Positions 1 through 8,712 of a stretch of 64,000 nt of DNA are shown here, piece by piece. Numbering within the stretch: position 1 is the first letter of the stretch; every line of letters starts with the position of its first letter. The translations under genes were made by a program, and so were the position numbers. Under the pieces are notes generated by a model. That model was not told the origin of the DNA and searched no databases. It was given only the letters and a program-made list of their open reading frames with translations. The stretch is from Solobacterium moorei (GTDB lineage Bacteria > Bacillota_I > Bacilli_A > Erysipelotrichales > Erysipelotrichaceae): the NCBI RefSeq assembly GCF_036323475.1, contig NZ_AP028934.1, forward strand, positions 1,054,001 through 1,118,000, given 5' to 3'.

Positions 1-261
1 GATTTTATAGTAACAGTATCCAAAGATTACTTAAACGAAGATGATCATATTTTAATTGTCGATGACTTCCTAGCAAATGGTTTAGCAGCAGATGGCCTCA
101 TTGATATTGCAAACCAAAGCGGCGCAAAGGTTGTGGGATTTGGTATCTGTGTAGAAAAACTCTTCCAAGGTGGTGGAGAGAAGTTACGTAAACAAGGCTA
201 TCGTGTTGAAAGTCTTGCAAAGATCAAAAGCTTCGATAACAACAAAGTAAACTTTGAATAA
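1..261 (+). CDS. xpt: Xanthine phosphoribosyltransferase, C-terminal part
   Basis: The reading frame is open from the window edge and ends at TAA 259-261. It converts xanthine and PRPP to XMP in purine salvage. The visible 86 residues contain the PRPP-binding loop [10 protein letters not shown] followed by a region with [13 protein letters not shown], typical of the Xpt type-I phosphoribosyltransferases. The 5' half, and any purine riboswitch, lie outside the window. The alcohol dehydrogenase starts 35 bp downstream on the same strand with no visible terminator between, so cotranscription is possible. Confidence 0.88.
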   Translation, partial: DFIVTVSKDYLNEDDHILIVDDFLANGLAADGLIDIANQSGAKVVGFGICVEKLFQGGGEKLRKQGYRVESLAKIKSFDNNKVNFE

Positions 262-296
262 TTGATTTGTATCGCTATAGAAAAGGAGAATATACA

Positions 297-1466
297 ATGG
301 AAAGCTTTGAACATTACATTCCAACCAAACTCTATTTTGGCAAAGGAGCAATTTCACATCTAGCTAAGAGCTTAAACGAATATGGTAAGCGCGTACTACT
401 TACTTATGGTGGTGGCTCTATTAAGAAAATTGGATTATACGATGAAGTAATGAAGATTCTAAATGAAGGTGGATTTACTGTCGTAGAATGTGCAGGTGTT
501 GAACCAAACCCACGTATTGAAACAGTAGAGCGTGGTTCTAAGCTATGTAAAGAACACAACATCGATGTGATTTTATCCGTCGGTGGTGGTAGTACGCTAG
601 ACTGTTCAAAGGCAATTGCAGTAGGTGCATATTACAAAGGCGATGACTATTGGCAGATGGTACTCGATTCTCGCGGCACTTCCAAAGCATTACCACTTGT
701 TGATATTCTGACACTCGCCGCAACAGGTTCTGAATTTGATGGTGGTGGTGTTATCTCCAACATGGCATTAAACAAAAAGATTGGTAGATCCTTTACATTT
801 CCACAGGTATCCATTTGTGATCCAACCTATACATACTCCGTATCTGCATATCAAACCGCTGCAGGTTCTGCCGATATTATGAGTCATATCATGGAAGGCT
901 ACTTCTCAAGAACAGATGATTCAGACCTCTCTGAAGCAATCCAAGAGGGTGTACTAAAATCAGTGATTAAGAATCTTCCAATCGCATTAAAAGAACCTAC
1001 AAACTATTCTGCACGTGCTAATTTGATGTGGAATTCTTCAATCGCATGTTCTGGCATTCCAGAATATGGCAAGCTTGATACATACTGGCCATGTCATGCG
1101 ATGGAACACGAATTAAGTGCATACTATGACATCACACACGGTGTAGGTCTAGCAATTCTTACTCCGAGATGGCTAGAGTATATCCTTGCAAAGGATCCAA
1201 CGATTACACCACGTCTAGCAAAGTTTGCAAGAAATGTATGGGGTCTACAAGGTGATGATGAAGCAGCTCTAGCAAAGCAGGGGATTCAGGCATTACATGA
1301 CTTCTTCAAGTCCAATGGAATTCCAATGACACTGACGGAAGTAAACATTAATGAAGAACACTTCCAAGCAATGGCAGAGTCCGCATGTTCACATGACCGA
1401 TTAAAGCGTGCATATGTTCCTTTAACAGTGGAAGATGTAAAGAAGATTTACCAGATGTGCCTATAA
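297..1466 (+). CDS. Iron-containing alcohol dehydrogenase (butanol dehydrogenase type)
   Basis: This 389-aa protein matches group III Fe-dependent alcohol dehydrogenases (BdhA/YugJ-like), which reduce aldehydes with NAD(P)H. The nucleotide-binding GGGST lies at residues 96-100, and the likely metal ligands are D193, H197, H267 (or H271) and H281. I chose ATG 297 because AAAGGAG sits 8-9 bases upstream; an in-frame TTG at 267 would add ten unlike residues and has no good ribosome site. It follows xpt closely. Substrate cannot be told from sequence. An IS3-type element begins about 20 bp after the stop, so the gene has lost its original downstream neighbour. Confidence 0.88.
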   Translation: MESFEHYIPTKLYFGKGAISHLAKSLNEYGKRVLLTYGGGSIKKIGLYDEVMKILNEGGFTVVECAGVEPNPRIETVERGSKLCKEHNIDVILSVGGGSTLDCSKAIAVGAYYKGDDYWQMVLDSRGTSKALPLVDILTLAATGSEFDGGGVISNMALNKKIGRSFTFPQVSICDPTYTYSVSAYQTAAGSADIMSHIMEGYFSRTDDSDLSEAIQEGVLKSVIKNLPIALKEPTNYSARANLMWNSSIACSGIPEYGKLDTYWPCHAMEHELSAYYDITHGVGLAILTPRWLEYILAKDPTITPRLAKFARNVWGLQGDDEAALAKQGIQALHDFFKSNGIPMTLTEVNINEEHFQAMAESACSHDRLKRAYVPLTVEDVKKIYQMCL

Positions 1467-1555
1467 AATAATGTATATTTAAAAAGTGAACCCCATCGTT
1501 TGTATCGACCCCAAAAGTTAGACCAAGAATCTAACGAATGGAGGTCGGTATTTTT

Positions 1556-2134
1556 ATGACAAAACACAGTTTTGAATTCAAGAAAAAAATAGTTTTAGAA
1601 TATTTGAATGGTAAAGGAGGAATTCTATATCTTTCTAAAAAATATGGATTAGGCTCTAAATCCCAGCTACACAAATGGGTGAAAAACTATAAAGCATTTG
1701 GAAATGATGGTTTATTGCGCTCACGAGAAAATGAAGTTTATTCTTTCGAAATGAAACTTTCTATTGTAGAGTTGTATTTAACAAGTGAAATCACATATCA
1801 AGAGTTGGCTATACAGAATGGCATTAAGAATCCAGCTACGATTGGCAACTGGGTTAATCGCTTTCGTATAGCAGGTCCTGATGCGTTAAAATCACGTCGG
1901 AAGGGGCGAAGGAAAGCTATGGATAAGACAGATAGAAAGACTCAAAACAAACTCGTAGAAGAGGCATCCGTTAATACAAGTGTAGAACATATAAAGAAAT
2001 TAGAAGATGAACTTCTTCGGTTAAGAATAGAGAATGCATTTTTAAAAGAACTGAGGAGGCTGCGTTTAGAGGACGAAGAAAGAATGAGAGAACGGCACTC
2101 GTCATCAACAGTCTCCGACAAAAGTTCAAGCTAA
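1556..2134 (+). CDS. IS3 family transposase OrfA
   Basis: A 192-aa protein with two helix-turn-helix regions of the IS3 OrfA type (about residues 10-50 and 65-110) and a C-terminal leucine-zipper-like segment around KKLEDELLRLRIENAFL. It should bind the IS ends and be fused to OrfB by frameshifting. ATG 1556 is preferred because GGAGG lies at 1540-1544; an in-frame ATG at 1538 is upstream of that site. A T-TTA-AAA-G slippery string lies at 2041-2048 inside the region where both frames are open. Confidence 0.9.
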   Translation: MTKHSFEFKKKIVLEYLNGKGGILYLSKKYGLGSKSQLHKWVKNYKAFGNDGLLRSRENEVYSFEMKLSIVELYLTSEITYQELAIQNGIKNPATIGNWVNRFRIAGPDALKSRRKGRRKAMDKTDRKTQNKLVEEASVNTSVEHIKKLEDELLRLRIENAFLKELRRLRLEDEERMRERHSSSTVSDKSSS

Positions 2135-2157
2135 AAGACCTTCTCTTATATACCGGA

Positions 2158-2976
2158 ATGTCAAAAGCGACATATATGTATTGGCAAAAGAGATTTGATA
2201 GAGAAAATCCTGATAAAGAGATTGAAGAAAACATACAAGAAATTCGTGCAAATAATAAGGATTATGGCTACCGTAGAATCGTTGGAGAACTTCGCAACAA
2301 TGGATATACCATTAATAAAAAGAAAGTACAGAGAATCATACAAAAGCTTCACTTACAGGTAACGTCTTATACTCGCAAAAGCAGAAAATACAGTTCTTAT
2401 AGAGGAACAGTTGGAAGAGTTGCGCCTAATAGAATTCACAGACGCTTCAAGACACATATACCGCATCAGAAAATAACAACAGATACAACTGAATTCAAGT
2501 ATTATGAAGTCGATAAAAAGGGTCATATGACAATACATAAGCTTTATCTAGATCCATTTATGGATATGTGTAGTGGTGAGATACTTAGTTACGAAATTGG
2601 TAAGAGACCTTCTGCAGAAAACGTGATGAATGCCTTGGAGAAAGCTATTACAATCACTACAGACTGCCCATATAGAAGAACATTTCATTCTGATCAAGGA
2701 TGGGCATATCAGATGAACGCTTATACACGTAGATTAAAAGAAGAAAGAATCTTCCAGAGTATGTCTCGAAAAGGAAACTGCCTTGATAACTCAGTTATGG
2801 AAAATTTCTTTGGACTGATTAAACAAGAAATATACTATGGAGTCATGTACTATAGTTTCGATGAACTGAAGTTAAAAATAGAAAGATTTATAAATTATTA
2901 CAATGAGCAACGAATAAAAGAAAAGCTAGGATGGATGAGTCCTGTTCAATACAGACAACATCTTCTAGCTTCATAA
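2158..2976 (+). CDS. IS3 family transposase OrfB (rve integrase domain)
   Basis: The catalytic half of the IS3 transposase. The DDE acidic residues are visible in TTDTTEFKYY, FHSDQGWAY and ENFFGLIKQE. The -1 frame relative to OrfA is open from 2011, so an OrfAB fusion is possible by slippage at 2041-2047. The ATG given here (2158) is only the first in-frame ATG. In the second copy an ATG begins 45 nt further upstream (GAATGGCACTC), but here it reads GAACGGCACTC, so that start is lost. The protein is nearly identical to the copy at 41333-42217. Confidence 0.88.
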   Translation: MSKATYMYWQKRFDRENPDKEIEENIQEIRANNKDYGYRRIVGELRNNGYTINKKKVQRIIQKLHLQVTSYTRKSRKYSSYRGTVGRVAPNRIHRRFKTHIPHQKITTDTTEFKYYEVDKKGHMTIHKLYLDPFMDMCSGEILSYEIGKRPSAENVMNALEKAITITTDCPYRRTFHSDQGWAYQMNAYTRRLKEERIFQSMSRKGNCLDNSVMENFFGLIKQEIYYGVMYYSFDELKLKIERFINYYNEQRIKEKLGWMSPVQYRQHLLAS

Positions 2977-2980
2977 AAAA

Positions 2981-4788
2981 AGAGGCTGTAACGTTTAAGT
3001 AAATTTTATAGATTTACTTGAGGCGTACAGCTTCTTTTCTTGTGCTATTTTCATATGTTGATGTAAAACAGTATTAAAGTAGATGTTTTATATCTATTTT
3101 GGGCACACTAAAAACAACCTGTCCCATATAAAGCTATCTTAGGATAGTATCATCCTCATCTTCTTTTGGTGATATTTCATCAGATTGAATCCCATACAGA
3201 TCAAATAGAGCTCGTTTTCCACATTCTCCATTCCTCTTCTATGGATTCTGTTATATTGCCAATCATTCTTGATGACTCCAAATGTTCCTTCGGCTTGTAT
3301 ACATCTCTGTTGTCTTAGTTGTACTCCTGCTTCACTGTCCAACAGTTTTCTCGCATGTGCCTTCAGTTCATCAAGGATTGGATTGATATGAACTTCTCGT
3401 TTCTTGGCTTTTGTACAGTCCTTTTTGAGTGGACATCTATTACATGTCTTGCATTCCCAAACTTGTGTAATGCATGGATAGTCAGTCTTTGTATTTTCAC
3501 TATCACGTTTGTATACGAACTCTCTACCTTGTGGGCATATCAATTTCCCGTTTTCTTCTCTCAACAGGTTCTCTTTTCGATAGATGTCTTTCTTGAACTT
3601 GGCTGTCTTTTCATATCGATAGTTTTGATATTTGAGATAACCTTCGATATCTTTTTCTAAACAGTACATGTAGTTGTCATAACTTCCGTATCCCGCATCT
3701 GCTACGACGATACCTGGATATTCTTGATATCTTTTCTCATATCCGTCCATGAATGGAATGAATGTCTTCGTATCACTTCTGGCATTGCTTACCATGACAT
3801 GCGTGATGAATTCATCTGATTCTGCCAGTTGTACGTTATATCCAGGCTTGAATACTCCTGTATTGTTGTAGTAGTCATACTTCATATGCATAAATGTCGC
3901 ATCATGGTCTGTCTTACTATAACTGTTTCTATCACTTCCACAAGTATCGATACGCTCTTGGCATTCCTTCAATTTTTCATTGAGCTTTTTGAGTTCCTCA
4001 TAGGCCTTCTGTACTGGTGTCTTGTGGTGTCCTTTCCCTAGTGCGAATTGGACTTTATTCTTTGAACACCACAGGTATATTGAAACAATATATCCTCCAA
4101 TAGCCTGTGTATCTTCATAGCTTTCTGTATAAAAGACACCCGTTAGTTTTGTAAGCTGTCCAATTGTCTCTGCTATTCTTGTGAGTGTCTTATCTTTTGT
4201 CTTTACAGCTGTCTTCTTCCATACGAAGCTGAACTTATTGGCATTAGCTTCCATGGAAGTTCCGTCGATGTATAAGATACGTGTATTTACCTTCATCTTC
4301 TTACAGATGACCAACATGACCTCTGTAAATATATCTGAAGCGTTGCCTTTGATTTGATTCGATATGAATCTTTGAAAGGCCATGAAAGATGGTCTTTCAT
4401 CTTGGCAAAGATACATAAAGCGGATATCTGTCTTACATTTTTCTTCTATGGCTCGTAGACTATAGACATGATTCATATACGCAAATAAGATGACTCTCAT
4501 CATCATGATAGGATCATACCCTTGGTTACCTTTATGAGATCGGATAAACCTCCTCAAGTTGATACTATTTACGATCTCTAGGAAAGACCACATTGGATCA
4601 AGTTTATCAATGACCAATGATAAATCTATTGGTAAACGTAATTGATATGGGGTATAATCTATTACGTGGGTTAGATTATAATTTATTGTGTTTTCCATAC
4701 ATAAATTATAACTAAAAATAAAATGTCCTTCCTCTTAATTTAGAGGTTGGACATTTTATTTTCTAGGCTGTTATGCGTTACAGCCTCT
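2981..4788 (-). mobile_element. IS1182-family element
   Basis: A 13-bp perfect inverted repeat bounds the element: AGAGGCTGTAACG at 2981-2993 and CGTTACAGCCTCT at 4776-4788. It holds one transposase gene on the minus strand. A strong hairpin with AATAAAATGTCC arms (about 4719-4762) sits between the transposase start and the right end, and may block transcripts entering from outside. I could not identify a convincing target duplication. The left end abuts the broken IS3 copy and the right end abuts a beheaded membrane gene. Confidence 0.85.
3139..4698 (-). CDS. IS1182 family transposase
   Basis: A 519-aa protein of usual length for the family. It has the N-terminal DUF772-type region with PIMMMRVILFAYM and the DDE domain with YIDGTSMEANANK and VADAGYGSYDNY. 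A Cys cluster (CKTCNRCPLKKDC, near residue 420) follows, as is usual in these transposases. It appears intact. It is the only gene of its element. Confidence 0.93.
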   Translation of the reverse strand: MENTINYNLTHVIDYTPYQLRLPIDLSLVIDKLDPMWSFLEIVNSINLRRFIRSHKGNQGYDPIMMMRVILFAYMNHVYSLRAIEEKCKTDIRFMYLCQDERPSFMAFQRFISNQIKGNASDIFTEVMLVICKKMKVNTRILYIDGTSMEANANKFSFVWKKTAVKTKDKTLTRIAETIGQLTKLTGVFYTESYEDTQAIGGYIVSIYLWCSKNKVQFALGKGHHKTPVQKAYEELKKLNEKLKECQERIDTCGSDRNSYSKTDHDATFMHMKYDYYNNTGVFKPGYNVQLAESDEFITHVMVSNARSDTKTFIPFMDGYEKRYQEYPGIVVADAGYGSYDNYMYCLEKDIEGYLKYQNYRYEKTAKFKKDIYRKENLLREENGKLICPQGREFVYKRDSENTKTDYPCITQVWECKTCNRCPLKKDCTKAKKREVHINPILDELKAHARKLLDSEAGVQLRQQRCIQAEGTFGVIKNDWQYNRIHRRGMENVENELYLICMGFNLMKYHQKKMRMILS

Positions 4789-4789
4789 T

Positions 4790-5122
4790 ATTGTTTCAAT
4801 TATTCTGATGTATGGTGGTATGAAACGGATAAGTGCTCTTTCATTTGTTGTTATCATGCTTGTTGCGATGATTAAAATTGCTACTCTTAATACAGCAATG
4901 GGATTGTGGGGCTTTGTATATGTAATTACATCGTTTTTAGGGTTATTAATATTTATGATGGCAGAACCACCATTTATAGAATTCACTAAGAATTTTGGAC
5001 GCGGGACAACCTATATATTGAAGGAAAGTGTCAAAGTAAGTGGTAATACAGTTAAACAAGTTGCAACTTCTGCTAAAAATAAAATAGAGATGATGGCAGA
5101 TGGAGTTAGTGATCATGAATAA
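4790..5122 (+). pseudogene. Membrane protein missing its N-terminus (cut by IS1182)
   Basis: The frame is open right through the IS1182 right end, and the first ATG (4808) has no ribosome site. The protein carries two hydrophobic helices (IVSIILMYGG, then a longer one around GLWGFVYVITSFLGLLIFMM) and a polar C-terminus rich in Lys, Thr and Val. I do not recognise the family. The next gene begins inside its last codons (ATG 5115, stop 5120-5122), which indicates translational coupling in a former operon. The start of the gene is not present elsewhere in the window. Confidence 0.6.
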
Positions 5123-5552
5123 ATTATTTCGTAGAGCTACTGTCATATTTGTTTTGGTAGTATTTATCCTTCCTGTTTTAGGTTGCAAGAAAAAGGATAC
5201 TGCAACAAATCAAGAGGCAGAAAAGAAGAAGGAAGAAGAATTGTATCTAACAGTAATTAATGATACAGGCAATATTCTTACCAAAGTGGTTGTGACCATT
5301 GGGGAAGGTACTGAGATTCTTGAAACCGAGGATATAAATACAAATAGCTTTTCCTTATTAATTCCTGAAGAATTTAAAGATGAAGGTACCTATAATATTA
5401 CTTGTATAGATAATTATGAATTTAAATATGGAAAATCAATTGATGTAGAAGATAATCATGGACGCTATGAAGTGAAAATCTCTAAAGATAATCGTATCCC
5501 TCAGGACGGTGACTGGTGGCGTGAGGTTGAGCAATTCTTTAATCAAAAATAA
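5115..5552 (+). CDS. Small putative lipoprotein of unknown function
   Basis: A 145-aa protein with a lipoprotein signal peptide: Lys/Arg N-region, hydrophobic core and lipobox LPVLGC, with the acylated Cys near residue 24. The mature part begins with a charged Lys/Glu linker and then a probable beta domain (LYLTVINDTGNILTKVVVTIG). ATG 5115 gives the best signal peptide and overlaps the upstream stop. No family recognised. A rho-independent terminator follows. Confidence 0.7.
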   Translation: MNKLFRRATVIFVLVVFILPVLGCKKKDTATNQEAEKKKEEELYLTVINDTGNILTKVVVTIGEGTEILETEDINTNSFSLLIPEEFKDEGTYNITCIDNYEFKYGKSIDVEDNHGRYEVKISKDNRIPQDGDWWREVEQFFNQK

Positions 5553-5593
5553 AGTTAGTTGTTTTCATTTTTTGAAGCGTTATTATAGTAGTG

Positions 5594-5648
5594 GCGAAAT
5601 ACTACGTGTGGACTGTTAAATGGGTCTGCGCTTAGTATTTCGCTTTTT
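5594..5648 (+). terminator. Terminator after the lipoprotein gene
   Basis: GCGAAATACTA (5594-5604) pairs perfectly with TAGTATTTCGC (5633-5643) and is followed by TTTTTA. It lies 40 bp after the stop at 5552. Confidence 0.7.
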
Positions 5649-5727
5649 ATGCTTACAACTTAAAAATCCTGTACATTTTTATAATATTACAAATTACAAA
5701 ATTTAATTCTTAATTGAGTCATTCATA

Positions 5728-5862
5728 TTAATAAAAGGCGATAACATCATAGTTATCACCTTATATAAAATGTTACGAATGTACTGGTACGCCACATCCA
5801 GATATCTGCTTGATTACAAGACTCACGGTCACATAGCGATTTCTTCCGTCTCTACATTCGTA
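5728..5862 (-). ncRNA. Candidate structured small RNA, about 130 nt
   Basis: On the minus strand a promoter (TTGTAA at 5890-5895, 16-bp spacer, TATAAT at 5868-5873) predicts a start near 5861-5862. There an 11-bp stem opens: TTACGAATGTA (5863-5853) pairs with TACATTCGTAA (5783-5773). Inside it are two smaller arms, AGAC/GTCT reinforced by CGG/CCG, and CTGG/CCAG. A terminator follows (5762-5735: AAGGTGATAAC and GTTATCGCCTT, then TTTATT). No open frame of note lies inside, and the next minus-strand gene is degV upstream. I could not match it to 6S RNA, SRP RNA, tmRNA or a riboswitch I know. Confidence 0.55.
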
Positions 5863-5867
5863 ATGTT

Positions 5868-5895
5868 ATTATAGTACTAATAATCGCATTTACAA
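5868..5895 (-). promoter_or_regulatory. Promoter for the candidate small RNA
   Basis: Minus-strand TTGTAA and a consensus TATAAT are 16 bp apart. The predicted start falls on the first bases of the RNA's closing stem, which is what makes the call persuasive. Confidence 0.6.
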
Positions 5896-5964
5896 TTAGC
5901 TATGAATTGAGCTACACATTTATAAATATAATGGATTATAAAAACCCAGATATGACCGAGTCTT

Positions 5965-6858
5965 TTACTTTTCAATATTTAATCTGTGTTTACCATGGTA
6001 TGTAATTGCCATGAAATCTGGACCTACATGACTTCCGATGACAGGTCCTAATTGCATGATTGAAATCTTTGCATCCTTGAATTGTGGATAGGTTTTGATG
6101 AAGTCATTGCGGAATGCGACTGCATCTTCGTATGCATCTGCGTGGATGATTAAGATTTCTTCATCTTTTGTATAATCTGCGATGTCGTCTGCACATGAAT
6201 CGATTAATGAATGCAGTGCTTTCTTTCTGCCGCGCACTTGTTTAAAGGAAACAAGCTTTCCGCTATCGGGAATATAGATGAGTGGTTTGATAGATAGAAT
6301 TGTTCCAAGTAGGGCAGAAGCGTTGGATAATCTTCCGCCACGTCTTAACCATTGTAAGTCTTCAACCATGAAACGGTGAATGTACTCAAACTTATGTGCA
6401 TTTCCCCATTCCACAACTTGATCATAATCCCATCCTTCTTCATGGCACTTTACTAATTGCTTTAAGAAGAGAGCAAGACCACCTGTAACACAATAACTAT
6501 CTAATAAGCTGATCTTACGATCAGGGAATTCTTCGCTTAGACTCTTAATTGCGCGTTCTGCGTTATTAATAGAAGAGGATAGAGCACGTGTCATATCGAC
6601 GAATAGGACATCGTTACCTGCCTCAAGAATTTCTTTTAAGAATTCATAGTACGCATATTCTGTGATTTGAGATGTATTTGGTTGTTTACCTGCACGCATG
6701 GAAGCCATTAAAAATTTACGACTTTCTTCTGTGCAATCATCTATATAAACTTCATCATCAATTGTGTATGTATATGAGATAAAGGGGATATTGTGTTCTT
6801 TTAGGTACTCTGCTGGCAAATCCGAAGTAGAGGATGTTGCGATCACATATTTATTCAT
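5965..6858 (-). CDS. DegV family fatty-acid-binding protein
   Basis: A 297-aa protein of normal DegV length. These proteins bind a fatty acid and serve as FakB-type partners of the fatty-acid kinase FakA. The N-terminus YVIATSSTSDLPAEYL and the internal SSSINNAERA and SYCVTGGLALF regions are typical. I chose ATG 6858, which lies 5 bases after TTGGAGG; an ATG at 6876 precedes that site. Its own leader was the left flank of the mobile block: IS30-A now begins about 115 bp upstream. No fakA is in the window. Confidence 0.88.
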   Translation of the reverse strand: MNKYVIATSSTSDLPAEYLKEHNIPFISYTYTIDDEVYIDDCTEESRKFLMASMRAGKQPNTSQITEYAYYEFLKEILEAGNDVLFVDMTRALSSSINNAERAIKSLSEEFPDRKISLLDSYCVTGGLALFLKQLVKCHEEGWDYDQVVEWGNAHKFEYIHRFMVEDLQWLRRGGRLSNASALLGTILSIKPLIYIPDSGKLVSFKQVRGRKKALHSLIDSCADDIADYTKDEEILIIHADAYEDAVAFRNDFIKTYPQFKDAKISIMQLGPVIGSHVGPDFMAITYHGKHRLNIEK

Positions 6859-6973
6859 AGGGCCTCCAAGTATCATAAAGGTATTATAAATAATTAGAGT
6901 TTTTTGTCTATTGAATTAAGACAAAATAAATAAAATGTCGCGAAACTTTCACAAAAGAGATATATGAAAAACA

Positions 6974-8679
6974 GCTCAAGTGAAAAGTTAAATTCCACTT
7001 CTAAAGAATAAACAATAAAGTGGAAGTAAGTCATTCAGAAATAGTACTGGCAAGGATTGATAATCCAAGATGGTACTATTTTTAAGTTGAAAATGATTTT
7101 ATTTTAGTTAGAATGAAGGTGAAGTAACAGAAAAATGTGTGCATGAAAGGTAGGCAGAATCTACTGTTCAAAAAATTTGTAAGAGTTGATTCTACTTCGT
7201 TGTTTGGTGAAAGTTATATGCCGATCCTTCGTGTGTGATTGATTTTGAAACTTCTTGGTTATCTTCTTACTTTAGAAGATATGGTTTTAGAATTACTTCG
7301 TCTGGTGGGATTTCGGTAATTCCAAAATCATAGAGTTTCTTGGCCATTTCTTCGTTGTAGAAATGGAGCAGCTGTATGGATGATCTTCCGTGCAGCTTTT
7401 CTTTTGGATATGAATTGATATGGATACTGATGAGATTTGCCTTTTCTTGTGATGTAAGTCCCAATGCATGGAGATCACATCCCTTTGGGCATATCTCTCT
7501 TACCAATAGATGTACGTTCTCTAGACTTCCTTTCTGCCAAGAGGCCATTGAATCACAGTAGAACATGCGTGTCCTACGTGTTCCATCTTCACGTATCTCA
7601 GCTTCTTCAGCTAGGACGAATTCACTTCCTCCGTCTGTTAATATGACCTCGACTTCTTTTTCGAACATTTCTTTTCCTAATATCTTTTCCAATAATAGGA
7701 TCCCATCCAACATATGTAAGGAGTCCTTTACGGTTTGATAGATACATATCAACAGGTCATACTGTCTGAATTTGAAGGTCTGTAGGAAAGGACCGTTGGA
7801 CACGTCGTTGTATACCGTATCCATTTCTACGACCCTGGCATTTGGATTCTTTTCCATGTATATCAAGAAGTCAGCGTACTTTCTTCCTATCAGGTATCGA
7901 TTGTCTTTACGTGGCTTGTATGTATTGCGCTTTTGTTTGGGCATCTTTCGTCTTACGACACGTTTCGGGTCGATGGCACCGATCGATACACCCACATCTT
8001 GGAAGACACCATTTTCGATATAGTTGTATATCGTCTTTTCTGATAACTTGATCTCTTTGTGGCTTTGAAGAATAGAGTAGATGGACTGACCTTTCTTAAT
8101 CAATGGTAATAAGAGTTCACCGAGCTGCTTGATATCATTTACTGTCGCATTGACACCTTGTCGTGAAGATGTAAGTGTCATCTGGTAGTCGTGCTGTGCA
8201 TCAAGGGCAGAGTATCGATATTTGTCATAGCGACAAGAGCGATAGTTTCCACATCCATTACAAGCTCCTGGTGACTTGTCCCTGCGAGTACATTTGAAAG
8301 GGACATAATCGATACAATTCAGAGTACAATGGCGTTCATGTTTACAGCGTTTGTAGTTAGCACACTCTAGAGGCAGATTACATTTGTATGCAAGGAAGCG
8401 ATGTAGTTTGATTTCTTTTCCTATAGTTGATTTGTCTTTACCAAGGGTAGTAGCGATAGCTTGTTTGGTAGAACCATTTTCGATACCAGTTTCGATGATC
8501 TGTCTATCTGAATAAGACATGTGCGAATTCTTCGTTAACATAATGTTTTCCTCCTAAAAACACGAAGGATCGGCACTTATATTGAACTAGAAGTGTAAGA
8601 GTCAATTCAACTAGAGCTTGGTGAATAACTAAATTCAACTTTCGTACCTTAGAAGTGGAATTTAACTTTTCACTTGAGG
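6974..8679 (-). mobile_element. IS30-family element A, with 13-bp target duplication
   Basis: The ends 6974-7003 and 8650-8679 are inverted repeats of about 30 bp, differing only in the outermost base and beginning [G/C]CTCAAGTGAAAAG. The flanks carry TATATGAAAAACA on both sides (6961-6973 and 8680-8692), directly abutting the ends. It contains one transposase gene on the minus strand. Between the gene's stop and the left end (7005-7266) lies only noncoding sequence, with a hairpin of AATAGTAC/GTACTATT arms around 7039-7083. Confidence 0.88.
7267..8541 (-). CDS. IS30 family transposase (element A)
   Basis: A 424-aa transposase with an N-terminal HTH (SYSDRQIIETGIENGSTKQA), a Cys-rich zinc-binding region at about residues 54-105 that is common in Firmicutes IS30 members, and a DDE domain (EMDTVYND, LTDGGSEF, KGSLENVH). 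AGGAGG is 8 bases before ATG 8541. It differs clearly from the IS30-B transposase, though both have the same layout and similar terminal bases. Confidence 0.93.
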   Translation of the reverse strand: MLTKNSHMSYSDRQIIETGIENGSTKQAIATTLGKDKSTIGKEIKLHRFLAYKCNLPLECANYKRCKHERHCTLNCIDYVPFKCTRRDKSPGACNGCGNYRSCRYDKYRYSALDAQHDYQMTLTSSRQGVNATVNDIKQLGELLLPLIKKGQSIYSILQSHKEIKLSEKTIYNYIENGVFQDVGVSIGAIDPKRVVRRKMPKQKRNTYKPRKDNRYLIGRKYADFLIYMEKNPNARVVEMDTVYNDVSNGPFLQTFKFRQYDLLICIYQTVKDSLHMLDGILLLEKILGKEMFEKEVEVILTDGGSEFVLAEEAEIREDGTRRTRMFYCDSMASWQKGSLENVHLLVREICPKGCDLHALGLTSQEKANLISIHINSYPKEKLHGRSSIQLLHFYNEEMAKKLYDFGITEIPPDEVILKPYLLK

Positions 8680-8684
8680 TATAT

Positions 8685-8712
8685 GAAAAACATCAATTTA
8701 TCTTACAGAAAA
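8685..8712. repeat. 28-bp target duplication of ISNCY-1, left copy
   Basis: GAAAAACATC...CAGAAAA directly abuts the TG terminus of the ISNCY-1 element. The same sequence recurs at 37514-37541 just before the feo promoter, and the identity continues by chance three further bases (TGT). Between the copies lie ISNCY-1 and the 27 kb IS30-B segment. Confidence 0.8.

Larger units (their letters stand above)
1482..2980 (+). mobile_element. IS3-family element, copy 1 (IS150-like), right end missing
   Basis: Two overlapping reading frames (orfA, orfB) and a left end around 1482-1515 match the second copy at 41251-42824. Both copies share the stretch from about TTTGTATCGACCCC inward. On the right, homology to copy 2 stops at AAAAAAAGAG (2974-2984), where the IS1182 inverted repeat starts. 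The terminal 60 or so bases of the IS3 element are not found on the far side of the IS1182 element either. The element is therefore end-deleted and probably immobile on its own. Confidence 0.85.

Noticed and set aside
3319-3660. Plus-strand open frames antisense to the transposases
   Set aside because: They lie entirely within transposase genes, lack ribosome sites and contain no recognisable motif.
2970-4795. Target-site duplication for IS1182
   Set aside because: The flanks ATAAAAAA and TATTG do not match convincingly, and the IS3 remainder is missing, so this is probably not a clean insertion.
5760-5866. Riboswitch for a minus-strand gene
   Set aside because: Nothing on the minus strand follows the structure; the next minus-strand gene is degV, which lies upstream of it. 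A free small RNA fits better.
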